Source: Melanocharis versteri (lineage: Eukaryota; Chordata; Aves; Passeriformes; Melanocharitidae). From it: a stretch of 64,000 nt of DNA. The stretch spans positions 735,742-799,741 of the forward strand of contig VZTG01004423.1 in the NCBI GenBank assembly GCA_013397845.1, written 5' to 3'. The translations under genes and the position numbers were made by a program. The notes under the pieces were generated by a model that was not told where the DNA came from, did not search any database, and saw only the letters and a program-made list of their open reading frames with translations. Shown here in pieces: positions 1 to 12,200 of the stretch (its first letter is position 1; each line of letters begins with the position of its first letter).

Positions 1-3000
1 ACAGATAAGAACATGAGACAAAAAAGAGGAAATGAAGGAGTGGCCTCTCCAATGAGTGAGCTAAAATTTGCCTCAGTAGAGGTATAATTTATCAAACATT
101 TTCTAATTGTAAAAGTTCCAGCAAATCCCCTGGAGAGAAGAACATGTGGAAGGCAACCTGGCTGCCTGTGGGGCTTCCCACGTATATGCAAGGTATATGC
201 AAGCATTTCTGGTAAGGTGATCAGTGGACATACCAAGCTACAGTATGCAGTGCTTCAGGGAATGGCAATAAGTTTTGCACAGGGTGAGGAGAACCTGAGA
301 GCTCCTAGGAAGCCCTCCCCAGAATTTCTTCAACATTACTCACAGCAGCTGAATATGGCATTTTATATTCACCTAAAAGGCAGCTTAACAAACTGGTCTG
401 ACTTTTCACAATATTTTGTTTAAATGCAGCTGTAGAATTGTCTTTTCTGGTTAAAAAAACAAACAAACAAAAAAGTCTTTCTTTGAAACTTAATTGAATT
501 ATCTAATGTTAAACCACCACTAAAAAATATTTCTTTCTGGACCTTGTAGCCCCACATTGATTGAGTAAATTAGTTTTTCACTACTTGTGTTATTTAACCT
601 GATGTCTTAGAGAAATGAACTCCCACCATTACTTACCATACAAAATCTATGGTTCATCATGTTTTATTTGCTGAAAAGGAAGAAGCAGCTTGGCTGGATT
701 CCTTGGGGAAGGATAGCCTGTCATATTTGAAAAGATTTATTTGTGAAAAGCACTCAGGATGATTTTTTTTTTTTTTGTGCAGCCCTCCTTGTTTCTGCTT
801 TGAGCACCATTATCAGAAACTGAGTTTCAGGATTCATTTGAAATCACAGTAATGAGAAGTGAAGAAGGACTTTTCTTTGCAGTCATTGGCTCCCCAAATA
901 GTTATTCAAAATTTCCTAGTAATTATGATTGCATATTTTAAACTCACGCATCTGGTTCTGCCTCTCCATCCATTTGTTTCCCTGCTCCCAAGATAATTGC
1001 ATTTTGACAAAAATTTATTGGAACATCTGTTTTCTGCTTTAAGATCTCCAGGTCATTCTGCAGCCATGACAGCGGTGCAGCACGGCTCAGCCATTTTCAC
1101 CAAAGAAGGGTCTGTAGTAACTAAACTGATGGCCCAGACTGGGGGGGGAATCTCAGTATAAATTTGCCAGCTGGCTTAAGGTGGAAAGAAAGTGGATACT
1201 TGAGAATGGAAGGAGAGATAAAGAGGAGCATCTTTCTGATAGTACTATCCTTCCAGCACTCAAACTTCATCTCTAATACAGCTAACTTGCACAAAATCAG
1301 CAGTGCCAGCAAGCAATCACTCTGTCATGAAATGCTGAATTAGTGCAGCAAGGGACAGGGATGACTGGCAAAAGTAAAAGGAAATTTTAATAACACAGTA
1401 GACAGAATCTTGATTAGAACATTTTGTGAAAAACAGGCAGGAATAAAGCAATTCACTGAAAGAAGTGGATCATGTCTTTAAATACATGGCCTATGTGTTT
1501 AAAACCACTGGCTTTCTGGCTGGCCCTAATTAGGATCTGTGGCACAGTAGCCCAGATTACATCTCAGTATACAATCATGTCTTAGCTACCTTAGAATTTA
1601 AAACATGCACGAGGAAAATGGTGTCATTTAAAGACTGCATGATCAGACGATATTCAGGAGAAGCAGAAGCTAGAATGCTTTGTACCTGCTGCCACCACAG
1701 CTTAGTCCTCAAATAAACTGCCAATCTCTTTTAATGGTGGTAATGTTTCCTAATTTTCTCCATTCACTTTTAGCATGTGTTACAAATATTGTGTGCATGA
1801 TCAGCTGTATTTCCCATTTCATGAACTACCAAAATAAAATCCAAAATATTCGGTGAATGTTGGCATTAGCCAGAATTTATGGTCAGGGTAGGGAGAACTT
1901 GGAGAAATTTTTTATTAGGAGCCTAAAGGGCATTTTAATAAACCTCTCCCAAATCCCAAACAAATCACAGTTTATCATTATTAAGTCTCATCTTAGCTAA
2001 ATCCTACATAGTGAAAAATTTCCTGTTGCTCCATAGGATTCCTTTTAGAAGCCCCAAAGATAGCCTTTCTAAAATTAACAGAAAAAGTTAATTTTCCAGC
2101 TTTTCTTTAATCAGAGAAATATCCATTTTGTACTGTGACATCAGCTATCTATTTTCTTATCACATTTTGTAAGGCACGAGGTGTTTCCTTGTAGAAATAA
2201 AAGTTTGTCTTTCAGCTATAGAAAATCATCTCCTTCTTTTGAAGAAGTGCTATTCCCTTCCTACTGCGGGGCAAACCATGTGGCTTACACTTTAGCCATC
2301 CCCTTAATGCAGTGTGAGAAAGGCATAGTGGTCGTGGGCCAGAAAAGGATTACTTTTTGAACTATTTTCATGTGAACTGAAATTACTTAGTAGCCATCTC
2401 CTGAAGAGAAAGATGTTTCACAAAGAAATAGGTGATCCTCATTGCCTGTAAACTCCATAGGCTAAAACAACACAAAAGAAAGAACAAGAAGTGCTCAGTT
2501 TTGTTTGGGCTTTTTATAATGTGACACAGCAATTTTTTGGGTTAGGCCATTAGGTTCAGAAGGAAATAACTTACAAATGGCACTGTGCAACTGCAGTTGC
2601 AAAGTTTACCTGGATTTTACAGAGAATTTTTCCCTCACACCTCAAACTGATTGCTGGGCGTTTTTGCTTGCTAAGTATTTTTGTGATGGGTAACCTTGAT
2701 AATAAGATCTATTCCTTTTCTTAGTTTCTTTTTTGTCATATCTGTTTTAATGTGCTCTTTGCTGCATCTGAGCAAAACCAGCCTGACTTTGAGGAGTAGT
2801 GTGTTTTTGAGAATGGAGGAGGGAAATTACCTTAATTCATTCCTATGTCTCTGGGGAGGCAAATGTTTCCTCTCCCCTCCATGATCCTGGGGCAGAAGCT
2901 GAACACAGGGTGCTTAAACTGGTGGGCACTTGGCCCATTGCCAAATATTCTTCTACTTATTCACTCAAACATTCCCCTTGAGAAAATGCCCTTTATTTGA

Positions 3001-6000
3001 TATATGAGGTGTAAAATCAACCTCCATCTTCTCTCAGTTTCTGTCATTTACTGACCTTACCTTGCCAGCTGTGCCAAGCCACATCAGTTGGACTAATGAT
3101 GAGTCTTTCAGCTTATAGGTTACCCCAAGAGGCCCTGCAAACTTATCTCAAGTGTAGAACTCATTTCACTCTCAGATGAGGTCATTCAGATGAGACAGGC
3201 AGAGTACCTGCTTTTTTTTTCTTTTGCAGCATGAGGAAACTGTATGGTTGAGAGAAGCTTATAAAAGCATACTTAAAAACAAAAAGGACCTCAAGCATAG
3301 TTCACTTTTCTCATCATGTGTTCTGTAGACACCAGCATGATGACCCAAGCTATTTCTACCTAAAACCAAACAGAACATGCAGAAAAGAAAACAAATAAAT
3401 AAACAAACAAAACCCACAAAGCAAAACAACACATTCCTTGATTTTCCCATACACTGATAGAAGAAAGTATAGTTTATTTAGCTTCATGAAATCTCTGACA
3501 ATGGACATGGACAAAAAGGATCAAATGTATCGGACACAAAGGAATACTCAATGTTTGTTAAAGCCAGATGTTTTGCTGGCTGCTCAGATTTGATTAATGT
3601 TACAATAATAATGACCACTGTATAAGAGTAATTTTATCTCACAGATTCATTCATAATTTTTTCCCATGTCATTGTTCACAAAGGCACAATATTTGTGCTT
3701 TATGAAAACATAAATGTTTCTGTAAGCATGCTCTTATTTGTTGCCTGCTCTGCGTTCCTGTGTTTCGATGCATCTGTTTATGTGGCATTTGCTATGGCAA
3801 GTTTTGTCAGACACAGAAAGCACTTTGATTCCTGAATTATTAATACACAAATATGAACCGTGATTGAACAAGAGACATTGAAACTTAAGTTTGAGTCAAT
3901 ATAATGTTTTGGTTTAATCTAATAAATAAAATGGCAAGTCTTTCTTAAGGGTTCAAAATTGCTCTGTTTTCATAAGTAACAATATTTTAGAAGTCTTCAG
4001 GACACTTTGGGAATATTTGCATTAAAGAATACAGAAAAGTATAATTATTGTTATCATACAGGTTGTATTTGCACGGTTCATTGTAGTATTTTGCTAACCT
4101 GGCTTTTTAGAAATATGTTAATCCCTTAATAAATGTCAGCTCTCCAATGGTGTTCCTACACTGAGACCAGAAATACTGTTATTCTTACTTTACCTCTGTC
4201 TAATGTTGTGTTTCTTTAGTGTGCTCCCACTCTGAATCTGAATTTACTTCTGCTCCAAAAGAATGCTCTCAAAATATTGTATTTGAACCTGTGCGTCCCT
4301 GAATTGTAAGATAAGATAGTGCAATCCTATAAGGCCCAGCAAGAAGAAAAATATTTCAGTTGTTCTAATATGCAATATTGAGACTCTATCTCAGTCATAA
4401 GGCAGAATATCCTAAATCGTACCCAAGAAGCATTTTGTACTTTCTTGATAGAAAGAAATGGTTTTGTATTTTTCAAAAAAATATGCATCCAAAAAAATCA
4501 TTCCTTTTTTGTTGTTGTTGTCTTCAAGCATGCAATTTCACAAGACCTGAATATCCTGTGACATGAGAATTGCCGCAATGAGCTGGCATGTGTGGGAATG
4601 CTATCTATGGAAAGGTCTGAGTGAGCTACAACCTGATTTTGGAGTCCCAGATCCTGAAATACCTGTCAGTACTCCAGGTGATGTCAAACATTTGGGCATA
4701 CTGAAAAAATGGCTGAGAGACAGCAAGCTGTGTTTTTGATGCATGACTTTTCCACTGGCTATGCCTTCACCAGGAACTCCTGTCATAGGGCTGCAGACCA
4801 CTTCTGTGCGTTTCCCTTCACACCAAAATTATTGTGGGGGACAAGAAAAATACCTGGCTTCTGGCATCATCCTATTCCAGTACTGTATTGTTAGTCTTAC
4901 GAGTTTGTTTTGTATGTCATCTCCACCTCTTTGCAACCATGTACAAACTGGCTCTTACGGTTTGAAAGGATTAAAATAACTTTGAAAAAGTTATCTTAAC
5001 TAGTCTCTGCACAGCTTCCATTGAACAGAGGGTCACACTATTTTTTGCTAGTCTCTGGGAAGATTGTGCATCTGTAGTGACTGCCTCTGGCAGATTAGAT
5101 CAGCCCTTAAATCACTGCACACAGAAAGAACTGTAGTTACTCCTATTCTCTGTGATGTTAAAACATGTGCAGCCATTAGAATTTGTGCTGTTGGAACAGA
5201 TCTTAAAAGACAAAAAATGTTCATTTATTCCTTTATCCATAGAAATAAAAAGAGTCTGTCTCTTTCCTGATGACCAGAATATGTGAGGCCACTGATCAGT
5301 TCAGCTGGTGCATAAGTTTTACCTACCACTGCAGAATCTTCATTTCCTTGTTATTAATCAGTCACAAGGCTTGCTGCTCCCTCTGCAGAACCTCAAAGAA
5401 CCTTGCACAGCGGCCGTAATGTCTGTCTCCACTCTTCCACTTCAAGAAACGACCGGGACATTTTCTCTTCCTGCTACTGAGTTAGAGTTTTTTCAAAGGA
5501 AACTGTCATGCGTCCTGTTTTGGAAGTTAATAAGGGAGGAGTTATTTTAAAGTGCTTAGATAAGCAACCCCAGAGCCACAGGCTGTCTCTCTGCCCTCTG
5601 CTTCAGCTCCCAAAATTTATTCTCCTCCCAAGCACAGCCATCAAGAAGCTCATCACTTCCTCCATTACTTCATTCGAAGAATCATTTCTCATCTAAAACA
5701 AAATCACCAGTAATAGAAGGAATTTTACATTAATAGTTCTACAAAGTAATATCAACTGTGGCTACAAAAACTTTTCTTTTTTCTTGCAGCACAAAGTACA
5801 GTTACCCAACCTTTAATCCTAAAAGGAGATCAGATAAAAGAAAATGACAAGCCCACTATACTGAATGTAGGTGTCAAGGTGTTGGTATGAGTTTGCCTCT
5901 GTGGAATAATTTAGTGTACAGTGTGCTAGACACCAGTGGCTCCAACACACCCATCACAGGACACAGCTGAACCCATCAGCCAAGTTGTGACACCTTGCGG

Positions 6001-7689
6001 AAAACATATTTAAGGATAAGCAAAAAATACTGCACAGGCAGTGCAGAATGAGGAAAAAGTCTGAGGAATGGACCTGTGAACACCAAGGTCAGGAAAGGAG
6101 ATGGAGGAAGAGATGGAGCAGACCACACTGGAGCACTTAATTCTAGCCCATGGGAGAAATACACCAGAACAGATATCCACACTGCTGGCCGTGGAGGATC
6201 CCATGCTGGATCAGGCGCTTATTTCCTGAAGGCCTGCTATGTGAGTTTCCTCACTCTAGAGTGGAGGAAACGTGTGAGGAGGAAGAAGCAGCAGAGAGAA
6301 GCAGTTATGGACAGACTGTAACATCCTGTTTCCTGTCCTCTTGTGCTTCTTGGGGAAGGGCTAAGGTAGAGGATTTGGAATGAAGGAAAAAGAGGAAGGT
6401 GGAGGGAAGAGGTTTTAGTTTTAGTCTTTGTTCCTCATCTATTTTTAAATGGCTATAAATCAAATTAATTTTCCATATGCCAAGTATGTTTTGCTTGTGA
6501 GGGCAATTTTAAAATGACCTATCTCTCCTTATCTCAATCCAAAATCTTTTTCATCTTATTTTCTCCCCTCAATCCTTTTGAGGATGAGGAGTGAGAATGC
6601 AGATGGGCAGGAGTATTGCAGCCAGAAAAGGCCAACCCACCACAGACACAAAAGGAGAAATTCTGATTTCAAGAAATTTGAACCTCCAGCATACACATAC
6701 AAAGAGTTTACCTGCTCAAAGTTCACCTAAAGAGCAAATAGCCTGATAAGGAAAGAAAAGAAAAAAGTAAAACTACTTTTTTTTGAGAAAATTAAACCCA
6801 CGTAGAATTCAGGAAATATCTCAATAGATCAGTGAAAAAGAATTAAACTGTAAATAGCAAATCAAAATTTAAAATAAAAACTGATAGAGCCTCTCAAGCA
6901 GAAATAAAACTTTTAAAACCAAACTTGGATAATCTACAGAGTTTATTTTGAAAGTATAAGGTACAGCTCAATATCTGTCAATCCATTTGGTTTCAGAACC
7001 AAGAATTTTTTTATTTGTACATGGAATGAAATGGTCAAGAAAGAAAACCTCCAAATAATTCCTGCTTCCATCACTTCTAAAACAATAATTTTAACCTATT
7101 CCTTTGTACTTTTTTATCAGTAAGTTAGTGCTCAGCAGTAGCACTGAAAGATAACAGAAGGAATTAAAGCATTACATGCTCATGAACAGACATCCACAAA
7201 AGGCGCTAAGTAACACAGTATGGCACCAGTCTGGTTTGAAGTCCAATCATGACAGTTTAGTTAATTTTATCCAGATATTCTTATTTTGATATCAATATAA
7301 CTTTTGCATTGAATGGAAAAACAGCTTAAAAAAAGCTGTAAAAAAAAAAGTATTTTAGTTGAATACAAGAGCTGAAGACTCTACCATCTTTTAGTTGCTT
7401 ATTAGTAACAACAATCTTTAAAAAATAAAATCTACTTTTTTATTTTTTTATTTGAATTGCCCAGTTTCAGCTTAAAGGCATTTTCCTACCATTGTTTGTC
7501 ATATATATTTGATAAGGAACCCAGGTCAAGCACTCGAAATTTCCCACAATCCTTTACTCTGAACTCCGAGTATATCAAATATTTCTTCCTCCAAGATGAT
7601 CTGGTTTTTGCTGTAGATGTTCACCTTTGAACTACTGTAGGACAGCCATATTACTTTCACTATCATTGCAGACACATGTAAAAGCCGCA
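1..7689. other. Intergenic sequence downstream of NFIB
   Basis: AT-rich sequence with no open frame over 103 codons and no recognisable gene, tRNA or transposon. The notable item is a perfect NFI dyad consensus at 2930-2944. Small runs include a T-run near 763 and a G-run near 1141. Known vertebrate synteny puts a gene-poor region beyond the NFIB 3' end, which fits. Confidence 0.75.
2930..2944. promoter_or_regulatory. Perfect NFI dyad consensus TTGGC-N5-GCCAA
   Basis: TTGGC, five bases CCATT, then GCCAA: an exact match to the full palindromic binding site of nuclear factor I dimers. It lies about 15 kb beyond the inferred NFIB transcript end. Binding in cells is not shown by sequence alone. 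Confidence 0.5.
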
Positions 7690-8565
7690 GCAATGCCCCA
7701 GTCGGGTGGGAGTGTTGACCTGCTGGAAGGTAAGAAGGCTCTGCGGAGGGCTCTGACCAGGCTGGATTGATGGGCCGAGGGCAGTGGTATGATCTTCAGC
7801 AAGGCCAAGTGGAAGGTCCTGCCCTTGGGTGATAACAACCCTGTGCACAAATGCAAGAGGATGGGGGAAGAGCAGCTGGAAACCTGCTTGGTGGAAAAGG
7901 ACCTGTGGGTACTGGTCAACAGAGGCTGAACATGGCCTAGCATGTACCCAGGATGGCAAGAAGGCCAATGGCATCCTGGCCTGTATCAGAAGCAGTGTGG
8001 CCAGCAGGGCCAGGGAAGAGGTCACCCCCCTGTCCTTGGAACTGATGAGGCTGCACATCAAATCCTGTGTCCGGTGTTGGGGCCCTAATGACAAAGACAC
8101 TGAGGTGCTGGAGTCCAGAGAAGTGGAATGAAGCTGGTGAAGAGTCTGGAGCAAAAATTTCGTTAGGAGTGGCTGAGGGAACTGGGGTTGTTTAGTCTGG
8201 AGAAAAGGAGGCTCAGGGGAGACCTTATTGTGCTCTAGAGCTACTGGAAAGAAGTTGTAGCAAGGTGGCAATCAGTCTATTTTTCCAGGCAACTAGTGAT
8301 AGAACAAGGAAAAATGGCTTCAAGTTTCACCAGGGGAGATTCAGGTTGGATATTAAGAAAAATTGCTTTACTGAAGGGGTGGTTAAGCATTGGAACAGGC
8401 TACCCATGGAAGTGGAACAGTCACCGTCCCTGGAAATATTCAAAGAACATGTAGACATGGCACTTTTTGATAAAGTTTAGTGGGCATGGTAGTATTCAGC
8501 TGAAGGTTGGACTTGATGATCTTGGACATCTTTTCTAATCTTAATGGTTCTGTGGTTCTATGATT
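7690..8565 (+). mobile_element. CR1 non-LTR retrotransposon, 5'-truncated, with ORF2 C-terminal remnant
   Basis: About 875 bases match the 3' end of the avian CR1 consensus in order. Recognisable blocks are a CTGCTGGAAGGTAAGAAGG-type stretch, AAGAAGGCCAATGGCATCCT, TTTAGTCTGGAGAAAAGGAG and TTGGACTTGATGATCTT, ending in a GGTTCTATGATT-type tail. The element is 5'-truncated, as CR1 copies usually are, and diverged by substitutions and small indels. One segment (8265-8480) is still open for 71 codons and encodes a CR1 reverse-transcriptase C-terminal motif with HWNRLPMEVEQSPSLEIFK. The RT and endonuclease domains are absent, so the copy is dead. The open frames on the minus strand here are antisense artefacts. 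Confidence 0.92.
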
Positions 8566-8697
8566 AACTTGTCTGGATTTTTTCAGTTCTCATTACTCTT
8601 TATGATACAGTTATGTTTCAAACTACCCATTCAAACTTAAACATTTTTTCAGGCTTTTGGGACTTCTTTAGTGCTTAATATTTTTTAAGTTACTACA

Positions 8698-8765
8698 TTT
8701 CATAGAATCATAGGATAGTTTGGGTTAGAAGGGACCCTAAATATCATCTATTTTCAATTCCATAT
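8698..8765 (-). mobile_element. CR1 3'-end fragment, opposite orientation
   Basis: CATAGAATCATAGGATAGTT followed by TGGGTTAGAAGGGACC is the reverse complement of the CR1 tail. The match fades after about 65 bases. It faces the CR1 tail that ends at 8565, about 135 bases away. Confidence 0.75.
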
Positions 8766-9185
8766 TTATATATTTGCAGATATAAGTAGCCTTTGACTCT
8801 CTTTGAGGACCTCACTCTGGCCCTGTGCTTTGCAAATACTGCTCTTCATCCTTGGCAGAGGACTCAGAAGCATGTCAACATCCTGATGGCATACAGGGAC
8901 TATTTTCTGCTTCTTTGCAAATAGGAACACCTTTAACAGAACACTTCTCTGGAATCAGTCTTTCCAGCATCATTATGAAATTTTCATTGTCTCCATTCGG
9001 TAATGGCCCTGTTTCATTGCAAGAGTCCCTTTGTTCTTAATGTATTCTAGCTCCTCTTTATTCTGAGTCCTCTAAACCACATTACTTTTTTTAATATCTT
9101 TTGTTTTCCTCTATCGTTTTTGTCATGTTACATCTCTCCTTTTTTGTACAGCTTTTTAGCAGACAGCTCCTCTTTTTTCCTTCCT

Positions 9186-9280
9186 CTCTTGTTTTTGGTT
9201 TGTTTGGGTGGCTTTCAGGTTTGGTTTGTTTTGGTTTTGTTGCTTTTCTTGTTGTTGTGTTTCGGGGTTTTTTGAGACAT
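9186..9280. repeat. G/T-rich low-complexity stretch
   Basis: Irregular GTTTT/GGTTT units over about 95 bases on the plus strand; likely simple-sequence drift. Confidence 0.6.
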
Positions 9281-12200
9281 AGGGTTCAAATTCATCAGTG
9301 AAGATGTCAGATTATTTTCTTTCCACTAGAGAGAACTAAAATCCTAAATTATTCATGAAAGTACTCGAGTCGGAAAAAGGAGTCTTGCAAGGTGATTGTG
9401 AAAGTAGTTGTCAGATCACCGTGACCACTGAATTTCTTACTTTTTTTTGTGCTGGATTAGTTAGGTGCTGTCTAGGAGAAAAAGGCATATCCGGTCAGCA
9501 TATGCCTAATCAGAAGGCAAGTATCTTCTAAGTGTTTAAGGCAAAAAACCACACAGCAAATAAGGAGAACAGAAGTTGCAACTCATGCGAGGCAGGTTAA
9601 CAGCAATAAATGAGGTTGGCTCTAAGGACATTATCTGCAAAAATTTATGATTTAAAAATTTTGGACTCTGTGCAGCATACAAATTCCCTCACAACAAATA
9701 ACATAGATGACATTGATAGGCAGACTGAAGAACGGCAGCAACTTGCTCAATAGTGTCTAAAGACACCTCTTAATCATTTTTAGACAATGCTTGGATTTTC
9801 TATCCTATCCTTTTGACCTAGACACCAAATCCCATCTAGCAGGTGGGTTCCTCATCTGCAGTTTTTGACAGAAAAGCAACGGAAAAACGTCAGGCAAGAC
9901 CAAATGAGTGTTCCTTCTACCACTCTTAATCCCTCTAAATGGCAAAACAGGCCATAATTCAGCAGTACCTTCCTGCCCTTTATTGACAGCGGTTCCTACT
10001 GTCACCTTACTGTGTTTGCCCTGCAGCTTTGTTCATCAGGTCACCTCTGCTGTGCCCTCGGAACAGCTGTTCAGCTGCAACATGCAACACCACTGTATGG
10101 GACACTCGTTTTAGTTTAAAGCTGATTCACATTCATTTGTAAGCTGAATTGCCATCCAGATATACATCTCTTCAGCTTTTTTAATTTTGATCACTTTCAA
10201 TGAAGCCATACTTTAGAGAACGTTTTCATAAAACAGGTATTTGGTAAGTGAGCAAAGACTTCCACCCAGGTTCCGAATGTACAGTCAAAATGGAAACAGA
10301 ACCATATTGATCATGCAAATCGTGTGAAGGAACACCAACAATCAGTTAATTTGATAACACTTCCTCCAGGTGAAGAATGATCTTTTGCCTACAAGTATAC
10401 TGAACATAACTGAAATAGCTGAAAACAAAGAACTTAATACAGAATGTGAAAGTAGTAAATGGGGATAATGTAAAAAAAAAATTGTAAGTAAACACTCAAC
10501 TTTGGGAATGTTATTCTCCAATTATTCCTGCATGTGGTGTTCAACATTTCCAGTGGCTTGCTGTGGAGGTAATGTACTATTTGTATTGGATCAGGCATCT
10601 CAGCTATGTACCCCTAGGTACAGAGCCCATATATGGAGTTTTGTAGTTTTCAGGGGAATTTGTGTCTTTTTCCTAAGTATCAGATTTCTTAACTAAGTCA
10701 GTTAAGGTTCTCTTCAGCAGAGAAAGTTTGCAATTTTCCAAGTTCCTCTTCAGAGAGGAAGCTTCAGCACTAAAATGCAATCTAATGCTACATTTTTAGC
10801 AATGCAAAGGCTCTGGCTTTAAGCAGCAGTCATTAATATTTCCTTTTTTCCTATTACTTCTAAGGTGATGACATCACTGGAAACCATATCCCTGTATTTA
10901 TTTCATGACCAGGCCAGACCTTCTGCTTAATCAAAGACCAGTTGTGGAAATTAGATGATTCTACATATTTCAGTAACAACAAAGCAGAGCAGTACTGGGA
11001 GCCAAGGCAAACAGGTGAATGTTTTCATTCTTTGCAAGGTTTCTGACTTGCAAGGAAACTTTGACTGCAGAGGAAGTGATTTTTATTCCTTCATTCAAGC
11101 TAGAAAACTTCAGCTCGAAGACTTTGAGATCCATTGAAACTGTTAATGTAGTCAAGTGACTTCCATGGAGAGAGAAAGCACTGATCATCATTCAAACTTT
11201 GTGAAAACAATCTGTATGAGAAAGCTACAGAATCTGATTCTTCCGAAAATGTGAATTGAGCTTGTAATATTAGTTTCTTACTTACATTAATTAGAACACC
11301 TAGAAGCCTCAGTGAACTCTAAGGGCATAAGTTCCCACAAGCTAAATGAGTAGACCACACAATGAAGTGCTATTATCCTATTTGACCAATAGAAACAAAG
11401 ATACGGGAAGGTTAAAGCCTAACTATTCCAGATTTCAGTCTCCATGGGCTTTCATTTTGAAAATGATTATTGGAAATCATCATTCAGTGGACTGTGCTTA
11501 TGCTAAGAGCACTCACAATTAAGCCTCTGGTGGCACACATATATATTTTATCTGCAAATCAACAGGAAACTTCAATGTGCTGCTCTCAGAACACAACCTT
11601 GAAATTATACTGGCTTCAAGGGCTACTTTCCCTTATGAAACAATATTAAAAATTGTTGAGTCTGAGAGAACTTTATAATCTCCAGCATCTTCTCTGTGCT
11701 TTTCTAAGAGGTAATGATGATGACTGTGATTTGACCCATGCTGCTCAGGAAGGGCCCATAATTTTTTTTTAAGCATATTTTTAATTTAGCCCAAGTATCT
11801 TTATACTGTACAGATGTCATCAGTGTGCCTGAATAGTGGCACACAAGACCAAGAGCAGAGCATTTAATCTTGGAGTTATTAGACAGGGCTGGACAGAGGC
11901 ATTAGAGATTAAGCTCCTCCTTACAGACTGTTTTTAATATTTCTGCCTTTAATCTCCTATAGATTCTGCAGTATAGTACCTGGGACCTACCACAGAGCAC
12001 AGTTTGGTCCCGGGGCAGGCTCCTGACCCCAGCTCACCCTTCCCTGCTTTCTCAGCCTGGGGACTTGACTGAAGCACAGAGCCCCTGAGGTACTGACTGT
12101 CCCAGAGAACAGCGAGTGAATTCGTCCTTGAAGCTGCGTCTAGGTGCCATTAATTTGAAACCTTCCATTTCTATATCAGTCCTTCCTTCATTTTTATAGA

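Noticed and set aside
7663..8271. 202-codon open frame on the minus strand
   Set aside because: It is antisense to the CR1 element and does not resemble any CR1 or host protein.
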